Shown in pieces: positions 16,587 through 25,080 of a DNA stretch of 64,000 nucleotides. The notes under the pieces are model-generated. The model made no database searches. It was not told where the DNA came from and saw only the letters and a list, made by a program, of their open reading frames with translations. The position numbers and the translations under genes are program-made. The stretch lies in NCBI RefSeq assembly GCF_900107705.1, contig NZ_FNRE01000001.1, forward strand, positions 1 through 64,000, read 5' to 3'. The stretch is from Prevotella sp. tc2-28. GTDB taxonomy: Bacteria > Bacteroidota > Bacteroidia > Bacteroidales > Bacteroidaceae. Each line of letters begins with the position of its first letter. Positions within the stretch are counted from its first letter, which is position 1.

Positions 16587-17675
16587 TTATTTAATATACA
16601 AGCCAAGGGCCACAACAACAGTCATGATGACCAAGTTTATCAAGGCCAGGGGCATCAGATACTTCCACTCCAGTTTCAGAATCTGGTCGATACGCAGACG
16701 CGGGAACGTCCACTTGATCCACATCAGTACCCAGACAAGGCCAAACGCCTTACCCATGAACCAAACGATGCCAGGGATGTAGTTCATCAGCTGGTCGAAG
16801 GCTTCGATTCCGATGTTCAGAGGAGCCCAGCCACCAAGGAATACGGTAGCTGCAATACCTGCGATGATAAACAGGTTGAGGAACTCAGCCAGATAGAAGA
16901 AGCCAAAGCCCATACCGCTGTACTCCGTGTGGTGACCTGCCGTCAACTCACTCTCAGCCTCAGCCATATCGAACGGGCCACGGTTAGCCTCTGCATTTCC
17001 TGCAATGAGGAATACGAAGAAGGCAATGAGCGCGGGGATGTGTCCCTGGCAGATGAGCCACTTGAAAGGACCAGTCTGTGCCTCTACGATGCCGGACATC
17101 TGCATGGTACCTGTCAGAATAACGGCTGTTATCAGACAGAGACAGAGAGACATCTCATAGGAAATCATCTGCACAGCACCACGCATGGCACTCACTACTG
17201 AATACTTGTTGTTAGAAGCCCAACCGGCGAGGAAGATACCCACTACACCTATCGAAGAGATAGCAGTGAGCAGGAACACGCCGACGTTGAAGTCGAGCAC
17301 TGTCGCGCCATTGTTCCAAGGCAAGAAAGAGAAGGCTCCTACAGAACCGATAATCACCAAGAGAGGAGCTACGGCATACAGCAGTTTATCAGCACGATCA
17401 ACGAAGAAAATCTCCTTGATGAGCATCTTCAGCACATCGGCAAACACCTGCAGCAAACCCCAGTAGCCTACTCGCATCGGGCCAAGACGGCACTGGAAGT
17501 AAGCACAGACTTTACGCTCCATAAATATCAGTACGATAGCGATAAGGGCATATCCTACAAGGATAGCGACACCCACCAGCACGCACTCAATCAATATCGA
17601 CAGGAAATCTCCTAAACCGAGAGTCTCGCGAAGGAGAGCGTCGAACCATTGTGTTATAATAGAAAAGTCGAACAT
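16587..17675 (-). CDS. nuoH: NADH-quinone oxidoreductase subunit H
   Basis: A 362-residue membrane subunit that forms the quinone chamber together with NuoB and NuoCD. Typical features are RLGPMRVGYWGLLQVFADVLKML, GPFDMAEAESELTAGHHTEYSGMGFGFFYLAEF and RIDQILKLEWKYLMPLALINL. I choose the ATG at 17675 (MFDFSII); a GTG two codons upstream is possible. The 43-nt spacer to nuoCD is AT-rich simple sequence (GAAGAATTG, AAAAATTGAAG), another example of low-complexity filler before a start codon. Confidence 0.96.
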   Translation of the reverse strand: MFDFSIITQWFDALLRETLGLGDFLSILIECVLVGVAILVGYALIAIVLIFMERKVCAYFQCRLGPMRVGYWGLLQVFADVLKMLIKEIFFVDRADKLLYAVAPLLVIIGSVGAFSFLPWNNGATVLDFNVGVFLLTAISSIGVVGIFLAGWASNNKYSVVSAMRGAVQMISYEMSLCLCLITAVILTGTMQMSGIVEAQTGPFKWLICQGHIPALIAFFVFLIAGNAEANRGPFDMAEAESELTAGHHTEYSGMGFGFFYLAEFLNLFIIAGIAATVFLGGWAPLNIGIEAFDQLMNYIPGIVWFMGKAFGLVWVLMWIKWTFPRLRIDQILKLEWKYLMPLALINLVIMTVVVALGLYIK

Positions 17676-17718
17676 AATCACTTCAATTTTTCAATTCTTC
17701 ATTTTTACAATTCTTCGA

Positions 17719-19332
17719 CTAACGGTCGATGTCGGGAATTACAATGTCAATAGCCGCACAGGTAGCGATGAGGTCGGCAATCTTCTGACCACGCAACATC
17801 GGGTCGAAGGCTCCTACCAGCGAGAGGCCCATCGGACGCATCTTCATGCGATAAGGACTCTTATCACCGCGAGAGTCAAGGTAAACACCGAACTCACCAG
17901 CCACACCTTCAACGGAGTAGTACCATTGTCCTTCGGGCACCTTAATGATTGGCTTCTGCTTCACGTAGAAGTCACCCTCGGGGATGCTGTCAATGAGCTG
18001 TTCGATGATGTTCAGACTCTGATACATCTCATTGATATGAACCAGATAGCGGTCCATAGAGTCACAGCCGGTGAGTGTACACTGTTCCCACTCTACCTTA
18101 TCATACATGTCATAGGGATGGTTCTTACGAACGTCGTTCTTCCACCCCGAAGCGCGACCGGCAGGACCAGTGACTGCATAGTTGATGCAATCTTCAAGAC
18201 TCATCGGGCCACACTTCTCCAGACGGTTATGCGTGATGACGTTATCACCAAACACATCCATATATTCCTGAATCATCGGGCGCAGGTACTTCACGAGGTC
18301 CTTACAGTTTTTCACGAAGTTAGGATCGATGTCATCCTGCAAACCACCTATGCAATAATAGTTCTGAATGAGTCGGCCACCGGTGGTCTCCTCCATACAG
18401 TTCAGCACATGCTCACGATCGCGCATACCATAAAGCATACCTGTGAGTGCACCCAGGTCCTGAGCGACACACGAAGTATATAGCAAGTGGGAGTCGAGAC
18501 GCTGCAGCTCATCCATAATCGTACGGATGTACTTGATGCGGTCGGTCAGTTCAACCTCCATGGCCTCCTCGATAACACCTACTAAAGCGTGACGGTGCTG
18601 CATGGCTCCGAGGTAGTTCAGACGATCGGTCAGTGCCAATGTCTGGGGGTAGGTCATGCCTTCCCACATCTTCTCAATGGCACGATGGATATATCCCAAG
18701 TGGGGATAGATGCGCTTTACAGTCTCACCGTCAAGTACTGTCTGCAGGCGAAGAACGCCGTGTGTTGCAGGGTGCTGCGGTCCGATGTTGATTACGTAGT
18801 CGTCGGCATCAAAGAGTCTATTCTGTTTCGACTGCAAGTTGCCGTCTTTGTCCAGGAAATACTCCAAGCCATAGTCAGGCTCCACGTCATCTTCCAGCTT
18901 ATACTCATCGTTGAATTTCCAGTCCTTGCGGAAGGGGAATCCCTTGAAGTCGCTACGCAGGAACAGACGACGCATGTCGGGATGACCGAGGAAGACAATG
19001 CCAAAGAAATCGTAGACCTCACGTTCCAACAAATCGGCAACACGCCAGATATGTGAAACAGTAGGGATATAGGCTACCTGCTGTCCATCAGTCTCACCGG
19101 TTCCATTCGATGCAATGCCATCACCGCAAACCTGGCTCTTGGCAAGCATCTTCACCGAGCAACGCTCATGTGTCTGGGTATTCTCGAGGATATAAACACA
19201 GCCGAGGCCCTCTTCTTTTCCGAAATCCTCGCCAACGATGGTGACAAGATAGTCAAAACCTTTCTTGTCTTTCAAGTTCTGCATCTCCGAGGCGAACTTT
19301 TCAAAATCGAATGATAAGAAATCTAACTTCAT
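17719..19332 (-). CDS. nuoCD: NADH-quinone oxidoreductase fused subunits C and D
   Basis: A 537-residue fusion. The N-terminal part (to about residue 165) is NuoC-like, with EREVYDFFGIVFLGHPDMRRLFL. The rest is NuoD, with NIGPQHPATHGVLRL, the LGYIHRAIEK segment and the conserved C-terminus ATCAAIDIVIPDIDR. The two conserved quinone-binding residues of NuoD (the His of HPATHG and the Tyr of YLGAMQHRHAL) are present. The NuoCD fusion also occurs in enterobacteria and is common in Bacteroidetes. The start overlaps the nuoB stop by ATGA. Confidence 0.96.
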   Translation of the reverse strand: MKLDFLSFDFEKFASEMQNLKDKKGFDYLVTIVGEDFGKEEGLGCVYILENTQTHERCSVKMLAKSQVCGDGIASNGTGETDGQQVAYIPTVSHIWRVADLLEREVYDFFGIVFLGHPDMRRLFLRSDFKGFPFRKDWKFNDEYKLEDDVEPDYGLEYFLDKDGNLQSKQNRLFDADDYVINIGPQHPATHGVLRLQTVLDGETVKRIYPHLGYIHRAIEKMWEGMTYPQTLALTDRLNYLGAMQHRHALVGVIEEAMEVELTDRIKYIRTIMDELQRLDSHLLYTSCVAQDLGALTGMLYGMRDREHVLNCMEETTGGRLIQNYYCIGGLQDDIDPNFVKNCKDLVKYLRPMIQEYMDVFGDNVITHNRLEKCGPMSLEDCINYAVTGPAGRASGWKNDVRKNHPYDMYDKVEWEQCTLTGCDSMDRYLVHINEMYQSLNIIEQLIDSIPEGDFYVKQKPIIKVPEGQWYYSVEGVAGEFGVYLDSRGDKSPYRMKMRPMGLSLVGAFDPMLRGQKIADLIATCAAIDIVIPDIDR

Positions 19333-20042
19333 ACGTTGCCCTCCTCTTTCTTCAGTTCTTCAACAAATTCCTGAGGTACATCCGTGATAACCACCGGTTC
19401 TCTGCGATGATCACCATGCTTTTCGCGGAATGTCAGTTCCTCATTGGAAACACCCAAAGAAGCCTCATCACGAGTCTGCTTGTGGTTGGCGCCTCCGAAG
19501 AATTTCTCAATCTTCACTTTACGCTGAAGCTGCATCATGCCGTACATGATAGCCTCCGGACGAGGAGGACAGCCTGGAATGAACACGTCGACAGGTACGA
19601 TTTCCTCGATACCCTTTACCACATGGTAGCTCGACTTGAACGGACCACCGCTGATGGCACAGCCGCCTACGGCAATCACATACTTTGGCTCAGCCATTTG
19701 GTCGTAAAGACGCTTCAAGGCAGGAGCCATCTTATGGGTAATCGTTCCTGCACACATGATGAGGTCAGCCTGACGGGGAGAGTTACGGGTGACTTCAAAA
19801 CCGAAGCGGGCAAAGTCGTAACGGGCACATCCGCAAGCCATAAACTCAATACCACAACATGAGGTAGCAAAGGTCAGCGACCACAGTGAGTTGGAACGTC
19901 CCCAGTTAATCAACTGGTCAAGTGTACCTGTCACCACATTGACGCCACCTTCATGGAGCTCATCAACAATCTTCTCCAAAGACTCGTTGTCATTCCACTC
20001 TTCGTAAGGAATACTCTTGATGTGCGGTTTTCTTACTTCCAT
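19329..20042 (-). CDS. nuoB: NADH-quinone oxidoreductase subunit B (cluster N2)
   Basis: A 237-residue subunit that binds the terminal cluster N2 through tandem cysteines in ATSCCGIEFMACG and through AVGGCAISGGPF and IPGCPPRPEAI. It reduces quinone at the NuoH/NuoD interface. The start at 20042 (MEVRKPHI) overlaps the 3' end of nuoA by 10 nt; a longer in-frame version would run deep into nuoA and has no family counterpart. The C-terminal tail of about 45 residues after the conserved domain is charged and longer than in many homologues. Confidence 0.96.
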   Translation of the reverse strand: MEVRKPHIKSIPYEEWNDNESLEKIVDELHEGGVNVVTGTLDQLINWGRSNSLWSLTFATSCCGIEFMACGCARYDFARFGFEVTRNSPRQADLIMCAGTITHKMAPALKRLYDQMAEPKYVIAVGGCAISGGPFKSSYHVVKGIEEIVPVDVFIPGCPPRPEAIMYGMMQLQRKVKIEKFFGGANHKQTRDEASLGVSNEELTFREKHGDHRREPVVITDVPQEFVEELKKEEGNV

Positions 20043-20383
20043 TCCAAATCTCCTTTCCGCCAGGCATAAGCCAAGCCTAATACCAAGACTACCAAGAAGA
20101 AGCCGATGCTCAGCAGGGCTGCTGTGCCGAACTCCTTCACAACTACTGCCCATGGATACAGAAACACCGTTTCCACATCAAACATGAGGAACAAGATGGC
20201 GAAGAGATAGAAGCCCATAGAAACCGGCAACCACGATGTGCCTCGCGTGGGTATACCACTCTCATACGGCTCACCTTTCACCTTCGCATAGGACCTTGGT
20301 CCTATCAGTTTGGCTACGATGTAAGCCGCCACCACCAATGTAATAGCCGTCAGCAAGACGGTAATTAACAAAGTAAAATTCAT
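20033..20383 (-). CDS. nuoA: NADH-quinone oxidoreductase subunit A
   Basis: A 116-residue three-helix subunit. The loop KVKGEPYESGIPTRGTSWLPVSMGFYLFAILFLMFDVETVFLYPWA is diagnostic, with the conserved ESG and FDVE acidic residues. It is the first gene of the nuo operon. The start at 20383 gives the normal length; an in-frame codon at 20476 is rejected because the promoter -7 box lies between the two. nuoE, nuoF and nuoG are absent from the operon. Confidence 0.96.
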   Translation of the reverse strand: MNFTLLITVLLTAITLVVAAYIVAKLIGPRSYAKVKGEPYESGIPTRGTSWLPVSMGFYLFAILFLMFDVETVFLYPWAVVVKEFGTAALLSIGFFLVVLVLGLAYAWRKGDLEWK

Positions 20384-20423
20384 AAAAATATTAATAATTA
20401 CAATATTGTATGCTAAGTGCGTG

Positions 20424-20454
20424 CAAAGGTACAAAAAATATCGCAAAGAAAAAG
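20424..20454 (-). promoter_or_regulatory. nuo operon promoter
   Basis: The minus strand carries TACCTTTG (20431-20424), a perfect -7 box, 40 nt upstream of the nuoA ATG. The -33 region 19 nt further up reads CTTT, a weak match to TTTG. It lies between the terminator of the HTH gene and nuoA. Confidence 0.65.
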
Positions 20455-20477
20455 CATAAATATTGAAAAACTTCAAA

Positions 20478-20511
20478 ATAAAAAACCGCTACCTAACAAA
20501 TGGCAGCGGTT
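20478..20511 (-). terminator. Intrinsic terminator after the small HTH gene
   Basis: AACCGCT-A-CC (20484-20493) pairs with GG-C-AGCGGTT (20502-20511) with one mismatch and an 8-nt loop. On the minus strand the stem is followed by TTTTTATTTTG. It isolates the HTH gene from the nuo operon. Confidence 0.8.
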
Positions 20512-20516
20512 AATTG

Positions 20517-20729
20517 TTATTTACTTTTGGGGAACGTCTCTTCGGATAACTCCTTAAAGAAGTCATGTTCCAAAATTACACTGATTCTCATCAGTAGACG
20601 TGCATCCAAACTCTTACGCTTAAAAATGTTATATACATTCGTGCGTTCGCAAGGGATTTGTGTTGCTAACCATGCAGCGGACTTTCCCTGTTTTCTGAGG
20701 ATTTCCTCAACGTGTTTACCTATATTCAT
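20517..20729 (-). CDS. Small XRE-like helix-turn-helix protein
   Basis: A 70-residue protein (MNIGKHVEEILRKQGKSAAW) with an XRE-type fold: helix 1 at VEEILRKQGK, turn-recognition helices at AAWLATQIPCERTNVYNIFKRK, and a conserved C-terminal ARLLMRISVILEHDFFKELSEE stretch. It probably binds DNA. A -7 box TATCTTTG lies upstream on the minus strand (20786-20779), and a clear terminator follows, so it is an independent unit although placed just ahead of nuo. Its target is unknown; nuo or the upstream phosphatase are possibilities by position only. Confidence 0.8.
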   Translation of the reverse strand: MNIGKHVEEILRKQGKSAAWLATQIPCERTNVYNIFKRKSLDARLLMRISVILEHDFFKELSEETFPKSK

Positions 20730-20837
20730 ATTCTCAGCCTTAGTTTTGTTTCCCTACTATTTATTTCTTTCGGGTGCAAAGATAGGAAATAAATCTCAAT
20801 ATAACTGCATTTTATTGTGGAATTTATTTCGCTACCT

Positions 20838-22343
20838 TCAATCAAAACGCAAAGAGCCTCCAATACAGGCATTTGGCTGTTGAATTCGAAGCAACGAACA
20901 GACGGTTGGTGCGATGTCTGTGATGTGTACTTCTTGAGAAGCAGAACCGTGTGGAACTTTCCATCCGTAGAACAGCAGAGGGATGTGTGCATCATACGGA
21001 TTCCACTCCCCATGTGTCGTACCGACAGGCGACGACCATTGGCCTACTTCATAGTAGCCAGGCTCCGGACAAACGATGATATCACCTGAGCGACGGAAGT
21101 TATAACCCATCAGGATACGATGGCGGATAACAGGGGGAATGGGAGCCATTGCCGCCTGTTCAAAGTCTACAACAAACGAAATATGCGGACATTGGCGCAG
21201 GTAGTCTATGGCTACAGCCTTCACTCGTTGCAAATCAAGACCTTGTTTCTCAATCTCCTTATGGTCTAGGAAAAAGCGATAGTCGATGATTCCCTTTACG
21301 ACGTTCTTGGTATTTCCCAGAGTAGAGGCAATATGTTTTTCCAAACCTGAGCGTATATCAGCAGAATGCCATTCACCCGCACCCATCTTATGGTCCATCA
21401 TATAATGGTTGTTATGGGCTGCGCCATGATCTGCTGTCAAGAAAGCCAGATAATTGCCCTTACCTACCTTTTCATCCAATGCTTTGAAAAGACGGGCTAG
21501 GTCCTTATCCAATTCCAGATAGGCCTCATCAGTATGTTGTCCACGGGTGCCCCACTTATGTCCAATGACGTCAGTCTGCGAGAAACTGACACACAACATA
21601 TCCGTCTCGTTGCCCTGCCCCAAGCGTTCGCCAGTCAATGCAGCAATAGCCATATCAGCCGTTATCTGACCTGCCATCGGATAGAGTCCAACATTCTCAC
21701 CGACCTCCTTGAATCCGTTATGCTTAACTAACTCCTTGTTATAGTCCTTGACCCACTGAGGAAGTTCTTGCATATAATAGGTGCTGGTAATGAACTGGCG
21801 GTTCTTTTTATCCAACCAATAAGCAGCATTAGCCGAGTGACCTGCAGGTAAAATAGCGGCACGATCCTTGTAAGATACGCCGATTACCTTGGAACGGAAG
21901 TCCGTATGCAGGCGCAACTGATCGCCTATGGTGGTTGCCAACAGGTTGACGGGCGACATTGCACCGTCTTTCTGATTATCCGAGCCTACTGGTTTCACAG
22001 ACTTGTCTTCGCAACAATAGACAATCTTTCCATCAACCAAGAAATTATTACCACAGATGCCGTGGAATGCCGGAGTCGTTCCCGTATAGACCGAGGTATG
22101 ACCGATGGCTGTTACCGTTGGAACATAGTCAATCAAGCAGTTGTCGAACGAATAGCCCTGATCCAGCAACCGACGAAAACCGTCTTTTCCAAATTTGTCG
22201 TAATAGATAGATAAATAGTCCCAGCGCATCTGGTCTACTACAATACCAACGACCAGTTTAGGACGTTCGTTGAATTTCCCCTGTGCTGACATCTCGACAG
22301 CACCACAGAACAGAATAGCGAATAGAATAAAAAATTTCTTCAT
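20838..22343 (-). CDS. Secreted PafA-type alkaline phosphatase
   Basis: A 501-residue protein with a signal peptide (MKKFFILFAILFCGAVEMSAQ). It belongs to the alkaline phosphatase superfamily: metal site Asp in VGIVVDQMRWDY, nucleophile Thr in YVPTVTAIGHTSVYTG (near residue 78), GNNFLVDG, and the metal-binding SQTDVIGHKWG and FLTADHGAAHN motifs. The Thr nucleophile points to PafA-like phosphomonoesterases, which release phosphate from organic esters in the periplasm. I use the ATG at 22343, where the signal peptide starts; in-frame ATGs at 22358 and 22373 exist, but the last overlaps the -7 box. Confidence 0.88.
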   Translation of the reverse strand: MKKFFILFAILFCGAVEMSAQGKFNERPKLVVGIVVDQMRWDYLSIYYDKFGKDGFRRLLDQGYSFDNCLIDYVPTVTAIGHTSVYTGTTPAFHGICGNNFLVDGKIVYCCEDKSVKPVGSDNQKDGAMSPVNLLATTIGDQLRLHTDFRSKVIGVSYKDRAAILPAGHSANAAYWLDKKNRQFITSTYYMQELPQWVKDYNKELVKHNGFKEVGENVGLYPMAGQITADMAIAALTGERLGQGNETDMLCVSFSQTDVIGHKWGTRGQHTDEAYLELDKDLARLFKALDEKVGKGNYLAFLTADHGAAHNNHYMMDHKMGAGEWHSADIRSGLEKHIASTLGNTKNVVKGIIDYRFFLDHKEIEKQGLDLQRVKAVAIDYLRQCPHISFVVDFEQAAMAPIPPVIRHRILMGYNFRRSGDIIVCPEPGYYEVGQWSSPVGTTHGEWNPYDAHIPLLFYGWKVPHGSASQEVHITDIAPTVCSLLRIQQPNACIGGSLRFD

Positions 22344-22370
22344 ATCGTTTGCTTTCATTAAAAATATCGG

Positions 22371-22402
22371 CAAAGATACGAAGAAATTATCAAAAATCCA
22401 AA
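22371..22402 (-). promoter_or_regulatory. Promoter of the PafA-type phosphatase gene
   Basis: On the minus strand TTTG (22402-22399) is followed after exactly 20 nt by TATCTTTG (22378-22371). This is a full match to the Bacteroidetes consensus and would start transcription near 22364, independent of the mannan operon whose last gene ends at 22407. Confidence 0.8.
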
Positions 22403-22406
22403 TTAA

Positions 22407-23684
22407 TCAGTTGCTTTCCACTCTCTCAATGATTTCTAGACACATGCGGCTGTTATGGTAGGGACACTTCCAAAAACCAGCCTTATCGTCAACCGTATTC
22501 AACGTTCCATCAGGATGGCGGCTCCAATGCCACTCTCCGTTTTCCCAGTCAATAATCTGCGTCTTGATGTAGTTCCATCCTTGCAATGCACGGTCTAAGG
22601 CCTGTCTGTCACCGAAATACTGATAGAGGTTAAACCAGCCCACTACATTCTCAGCCTGCACCCACCAGTGAAGATCATCATCCACATGCCCTGTATCAAG
22701 GTTGGCCTCGTGAATCATCGAACCGTCAGGACGCAGTCCTTTCTCCGAAGCTTTTGCCACCTCACGGACAATGGGTTCCACCTTAGTGAGTACATCTTTG
22801 TCACCCAGCACCAAAGCTGCCTCGTGCATCAGCCAGGAACATTCAATGTCGTGTCCATAACTCTCCAGACGGCCAGCGCCCCGTGTCCAGTCCATCTCGA
22901 AGAAAAGGTCGAGGTGGTGTGTTTCCGGATTGAGAATGCGGTCGGTGAAAATATCAATAAGGTTTCGTAGTGATGCCTCCACATTCACGATGGTTTCCGA
23001 AAGCACGCTGATGCCCACCGGCAACACGGCTCCCAGGACGGGCACATAGTCGCAACGCTCCTTTGCCTGCATCTCCTTCAAGCATCTGAGAAGGTTGGTA
23101 TAGGGTTCTATGATATGCAGGTGCGTGTTCTGCGATTTGGGATAGTTGGCATCCAACTCCGACAAACGCATGTCAGCAATCGTTTCCCACTCTCGCGTAC
23201 AAGCCTCTATATAGCCATTGTGTTCTTGGTCAAAAGCATGTTCCTCGATACACTCATACAAGTCGAGTGCATACTCCAATGCCTCGCGGTCACCTGTAGC
23301 ACGGGCATATTCTGAGAATCCGTAGATTGTGAAGCCGATAGCATAGAACTGTTTCTTCGTATCCAGAGGATTACCCATACAGTCAACACTCCAATAAACA
23401 CCGCCATACTCCTGGTCTATAAAATGATCAATGATATAATCCTTGGCACGGGTGGCAGCTTCCAAATATTCCGGATTCTTCAACACACGATAGGCTGCGG
23501 AGAAACTCCACAGAATACGGGCATTGAGTATCGCGCCCTTCTCTGCATCTGGATGCAACACTTCGTGACCATCTATACGACCATAGAAGCCTCCATGCTC
23601 CAGGTCGACCATTTTGTCTAGCCAGAAACGCAGGATGTTGTTTTGAAGTACATCCTGCATCTCATGTTTCATTGACTTTACCAT
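22407..23684 (-). CDS. AGE-family epimerase, probable cellobiose/mannobiose 2-epimerase
   Basis: A 425-residue cytoplasmic enzyme of the N-acylglucosamine 2-epimerase superfamily with an (alpha/alpha)6 barrel. Markers are LDKMVDLEHGGFYGRID at the N-terminus, YGHDIECSWLMHEA, HWWVQAENVVGW and WHWSRHPDG, which hold the catalytic histidines of cellobiose 2-epimerases. Next to a GH130 phosphorylase and a GPH symporter it most likely converts mannobiose to mannosyl-glucose. The start at 23684 (MVKSM) lies just after the upstream stop; 23672 (MKHEM) is an alternative, and 23702 would overlap the symporter gene. Last gene of the leftward mannan operon. Confidence 0.88.
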   Translation of the reverse strand: MVKSMKHEMQDVLQNNILRFWLDKMVDLEHGGFYGRIDGHEVLHPDAEKGAILNARILWSFSAAYRVLKNPEYLEAATRAKDYIIDHFIDQEYGGVYWSVDCMGNPLDTKKQFYAIGFTIYGFSEYARATGDREALEYALDLYECIEEHAFDQEHNGYIEACTREWETIADMRLSELDANYPKSQNTHLHIIEPYTNLLRCLKEMQAKERCDYVPVLGAVLPVGISVLSETIVNVEASLRNLIDIFTDRILNPETHHLDLFFEMDWTRGAGRLESYGHDIECSWLMHEAALVLGDKDVLTKVEPIVREVAKASEKGLRPDGSMIHEANLDTGHVDDDLHWWVQAENVVGWFNLYQYFGDRQALDRALQGWNYIKTQIIDWENGEWHWSRHPDGTLNTVDDKAGFWKCPYHNSRMCLEIIERVESN

Positions 23685-23685
23685 A

Positions 23686-25080
23686 TCAGTCTGTAACAGC
23701 ACGTACTTTCCTCAGTTCCTTATTAATCTCTTTGATGCGTTCTGTCGTCAGCGGATAGAACCATACCACGCACACTGACAGCAATGCGACACATGCCGGA
23801 ACGAAGCTCATAAGCCAGCGAAGACAGGTCAGGGCACTCTCCGGCTGGGCGACTGGTCCTTGAGCCAGCACTTCCGGATCGGTGATATAACCGAAGCCCG
23901 ACAACAGCCATAGCACAGCAGCACCACCGATGGCACCACCAAACTTCTGCGCCATGGATGAGCTGGAGAAGATAAGACCAGTGGATGCGGTACTAAACTT
24001 CAGCTCAGCATAGTCACTGACATCCGCATACATCGACCATACTAGTGGCGACATAATACCCGTCAGTATAGAAATCAGAATCTGGGATATCAGCATCATC
24101 CAATAGCCTGTCGGTGTACAAGGGATGAAGAAGAACAAGATGCTCAGCACGACCAGCGAACCATTGACCAGTATGAAGGTGGTTTTCTTGCCCAGTTTGC
24201 TTGCGATAGGAACACACGAAGCCACACCGACCATGTTACTGACCTCACCGACGCCCAGGAAGAGTCCTGCATAAAAGACGAACATCAGTCCGAAGAACAC
24301 CAGGCTGACATTTGGGCCGATGATATCCTGGAAGAAATAGGCCACCGTTGCACCGCGCACGGTATTGAACAGATTGAAACACAAGGCGGCTCCTATCAGC
24401 AACCACCAGGGCTTATTCGTCAGCAGAGCTTTGAAGTCATTGCCTACACTGACAGTAGAAACCGTCTTCAGATGTTCCTTTGTCATCAGGAAGCAAAGGA
24501 TGAACATCACGAAGCAGGCCGCTGCAATGACAGCCATCGCCCAGAACCATCCGCCTGGAGTGTTATAGCCTCCCAACAAGTTGGTCAGCGGTTCCCAAAG
24601 AAATAGCGAGATGAACGAGCCACCATAGGCAAAGAACATGCGGAATGACGAAAAGACTGTTTTCTCGTTAGAATCATCCGTCATGACACCCAGCATCGCT
24701 CCGTAAGGTACGTTGATGCCCGTATAAACCGTCATCATCAGGATATACGTCACATAAGCCCAAATAAGCTTCCCGCCATAGTTCAAGTCGGGTGTGGTAA
24801 ACAGCAAGATACCACAGATGCTGAAGAACGGGGCCACCCAGAGCAGATAAGGACGATACTTTCCCCATTTAGTATTAGTACGATCAGAGATAATACCCAT
24901 CATAGGGTCTGACACAGCATCCCAGATACGGGTCACCAATACCAGCACACCGGCGTCAACCAGTGACAGACCGAAGATATTACTATAGAAGAACGGCAGA
25001 TAGTATGAGAATATCTTCCAGAACATGCTGGACGACATATCACCAAAGCCATAGCCGATTTTTTCTTTTAAGGAACTCAT
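23686..25080 (-). CDS. GPH-family sugar/cation symporter (probable mannobiose importer)
   Basis: A 464-residue membrane protein with about 12 helices of the glycoside-pentoside-hexuronide symporter family. Typical are KIGYGFGDMSSSMFW at the N-terminus, RIWDAVSDPMMGIISDRTNTKWGKYRPYLL in loop 2-3 and VWSMYADVSDYAELKFSTASTGLIFSSSSMAQKFGGAIG in the second half. It should bring mannobiose or other manno-oligosaccharides into the cytoplasm for the epimerase and GH130 enzyme that flank it. Its start overlaps the GH130 stop by ATGA. Confidence 0.9.
   Translation of the reverse strand: MSSLKEKIGYGFGDMSSSMFWKIFSYYLPFFYSNIFGLSLVDAGVLVLVTRIWDAVSDPMMGIISDRTNTKWGKYRPYLLWVAPFFSICGILLFTTPDLNYGGKLIWAYVTYILMMTVYTGINVPYGAMLGVMTDDSNEKTVFSSFRMFFAYGGSFISLFLWEPLTNLLGGYNTPGGWFWAMAVIAAACFVMFILCFLMTKEHLKTVSTVSVGNDFKALLTNKPWWLLIGAALCFNLFNTVRGATVAYFFQDIIGPNVSLVFFGLMFVFYAGLFLGVGEVSNMVGVASCVPIASKLGKKTTFILVNGSLVVLSILFFFIPCTPTGYWMMLISQILISILTGIMSPLVWSMYADVSDYAELKFSTASTGLIFSSSSMAQKFGGAIGGAAVLWLLSGFGYITDPEVLAQGPVAQPESALTCLRWLMSFVPACVALLSVCVVWFYPLTTERIKEINKELRKVRAVTD

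Noticed and set aside
20033..20153. Longer nuoB beginning at 20153
   Set aside because: It would overlap most of the conserved 3' part of nuoA, and the extra N-terminus has no NuoB-like sequence.
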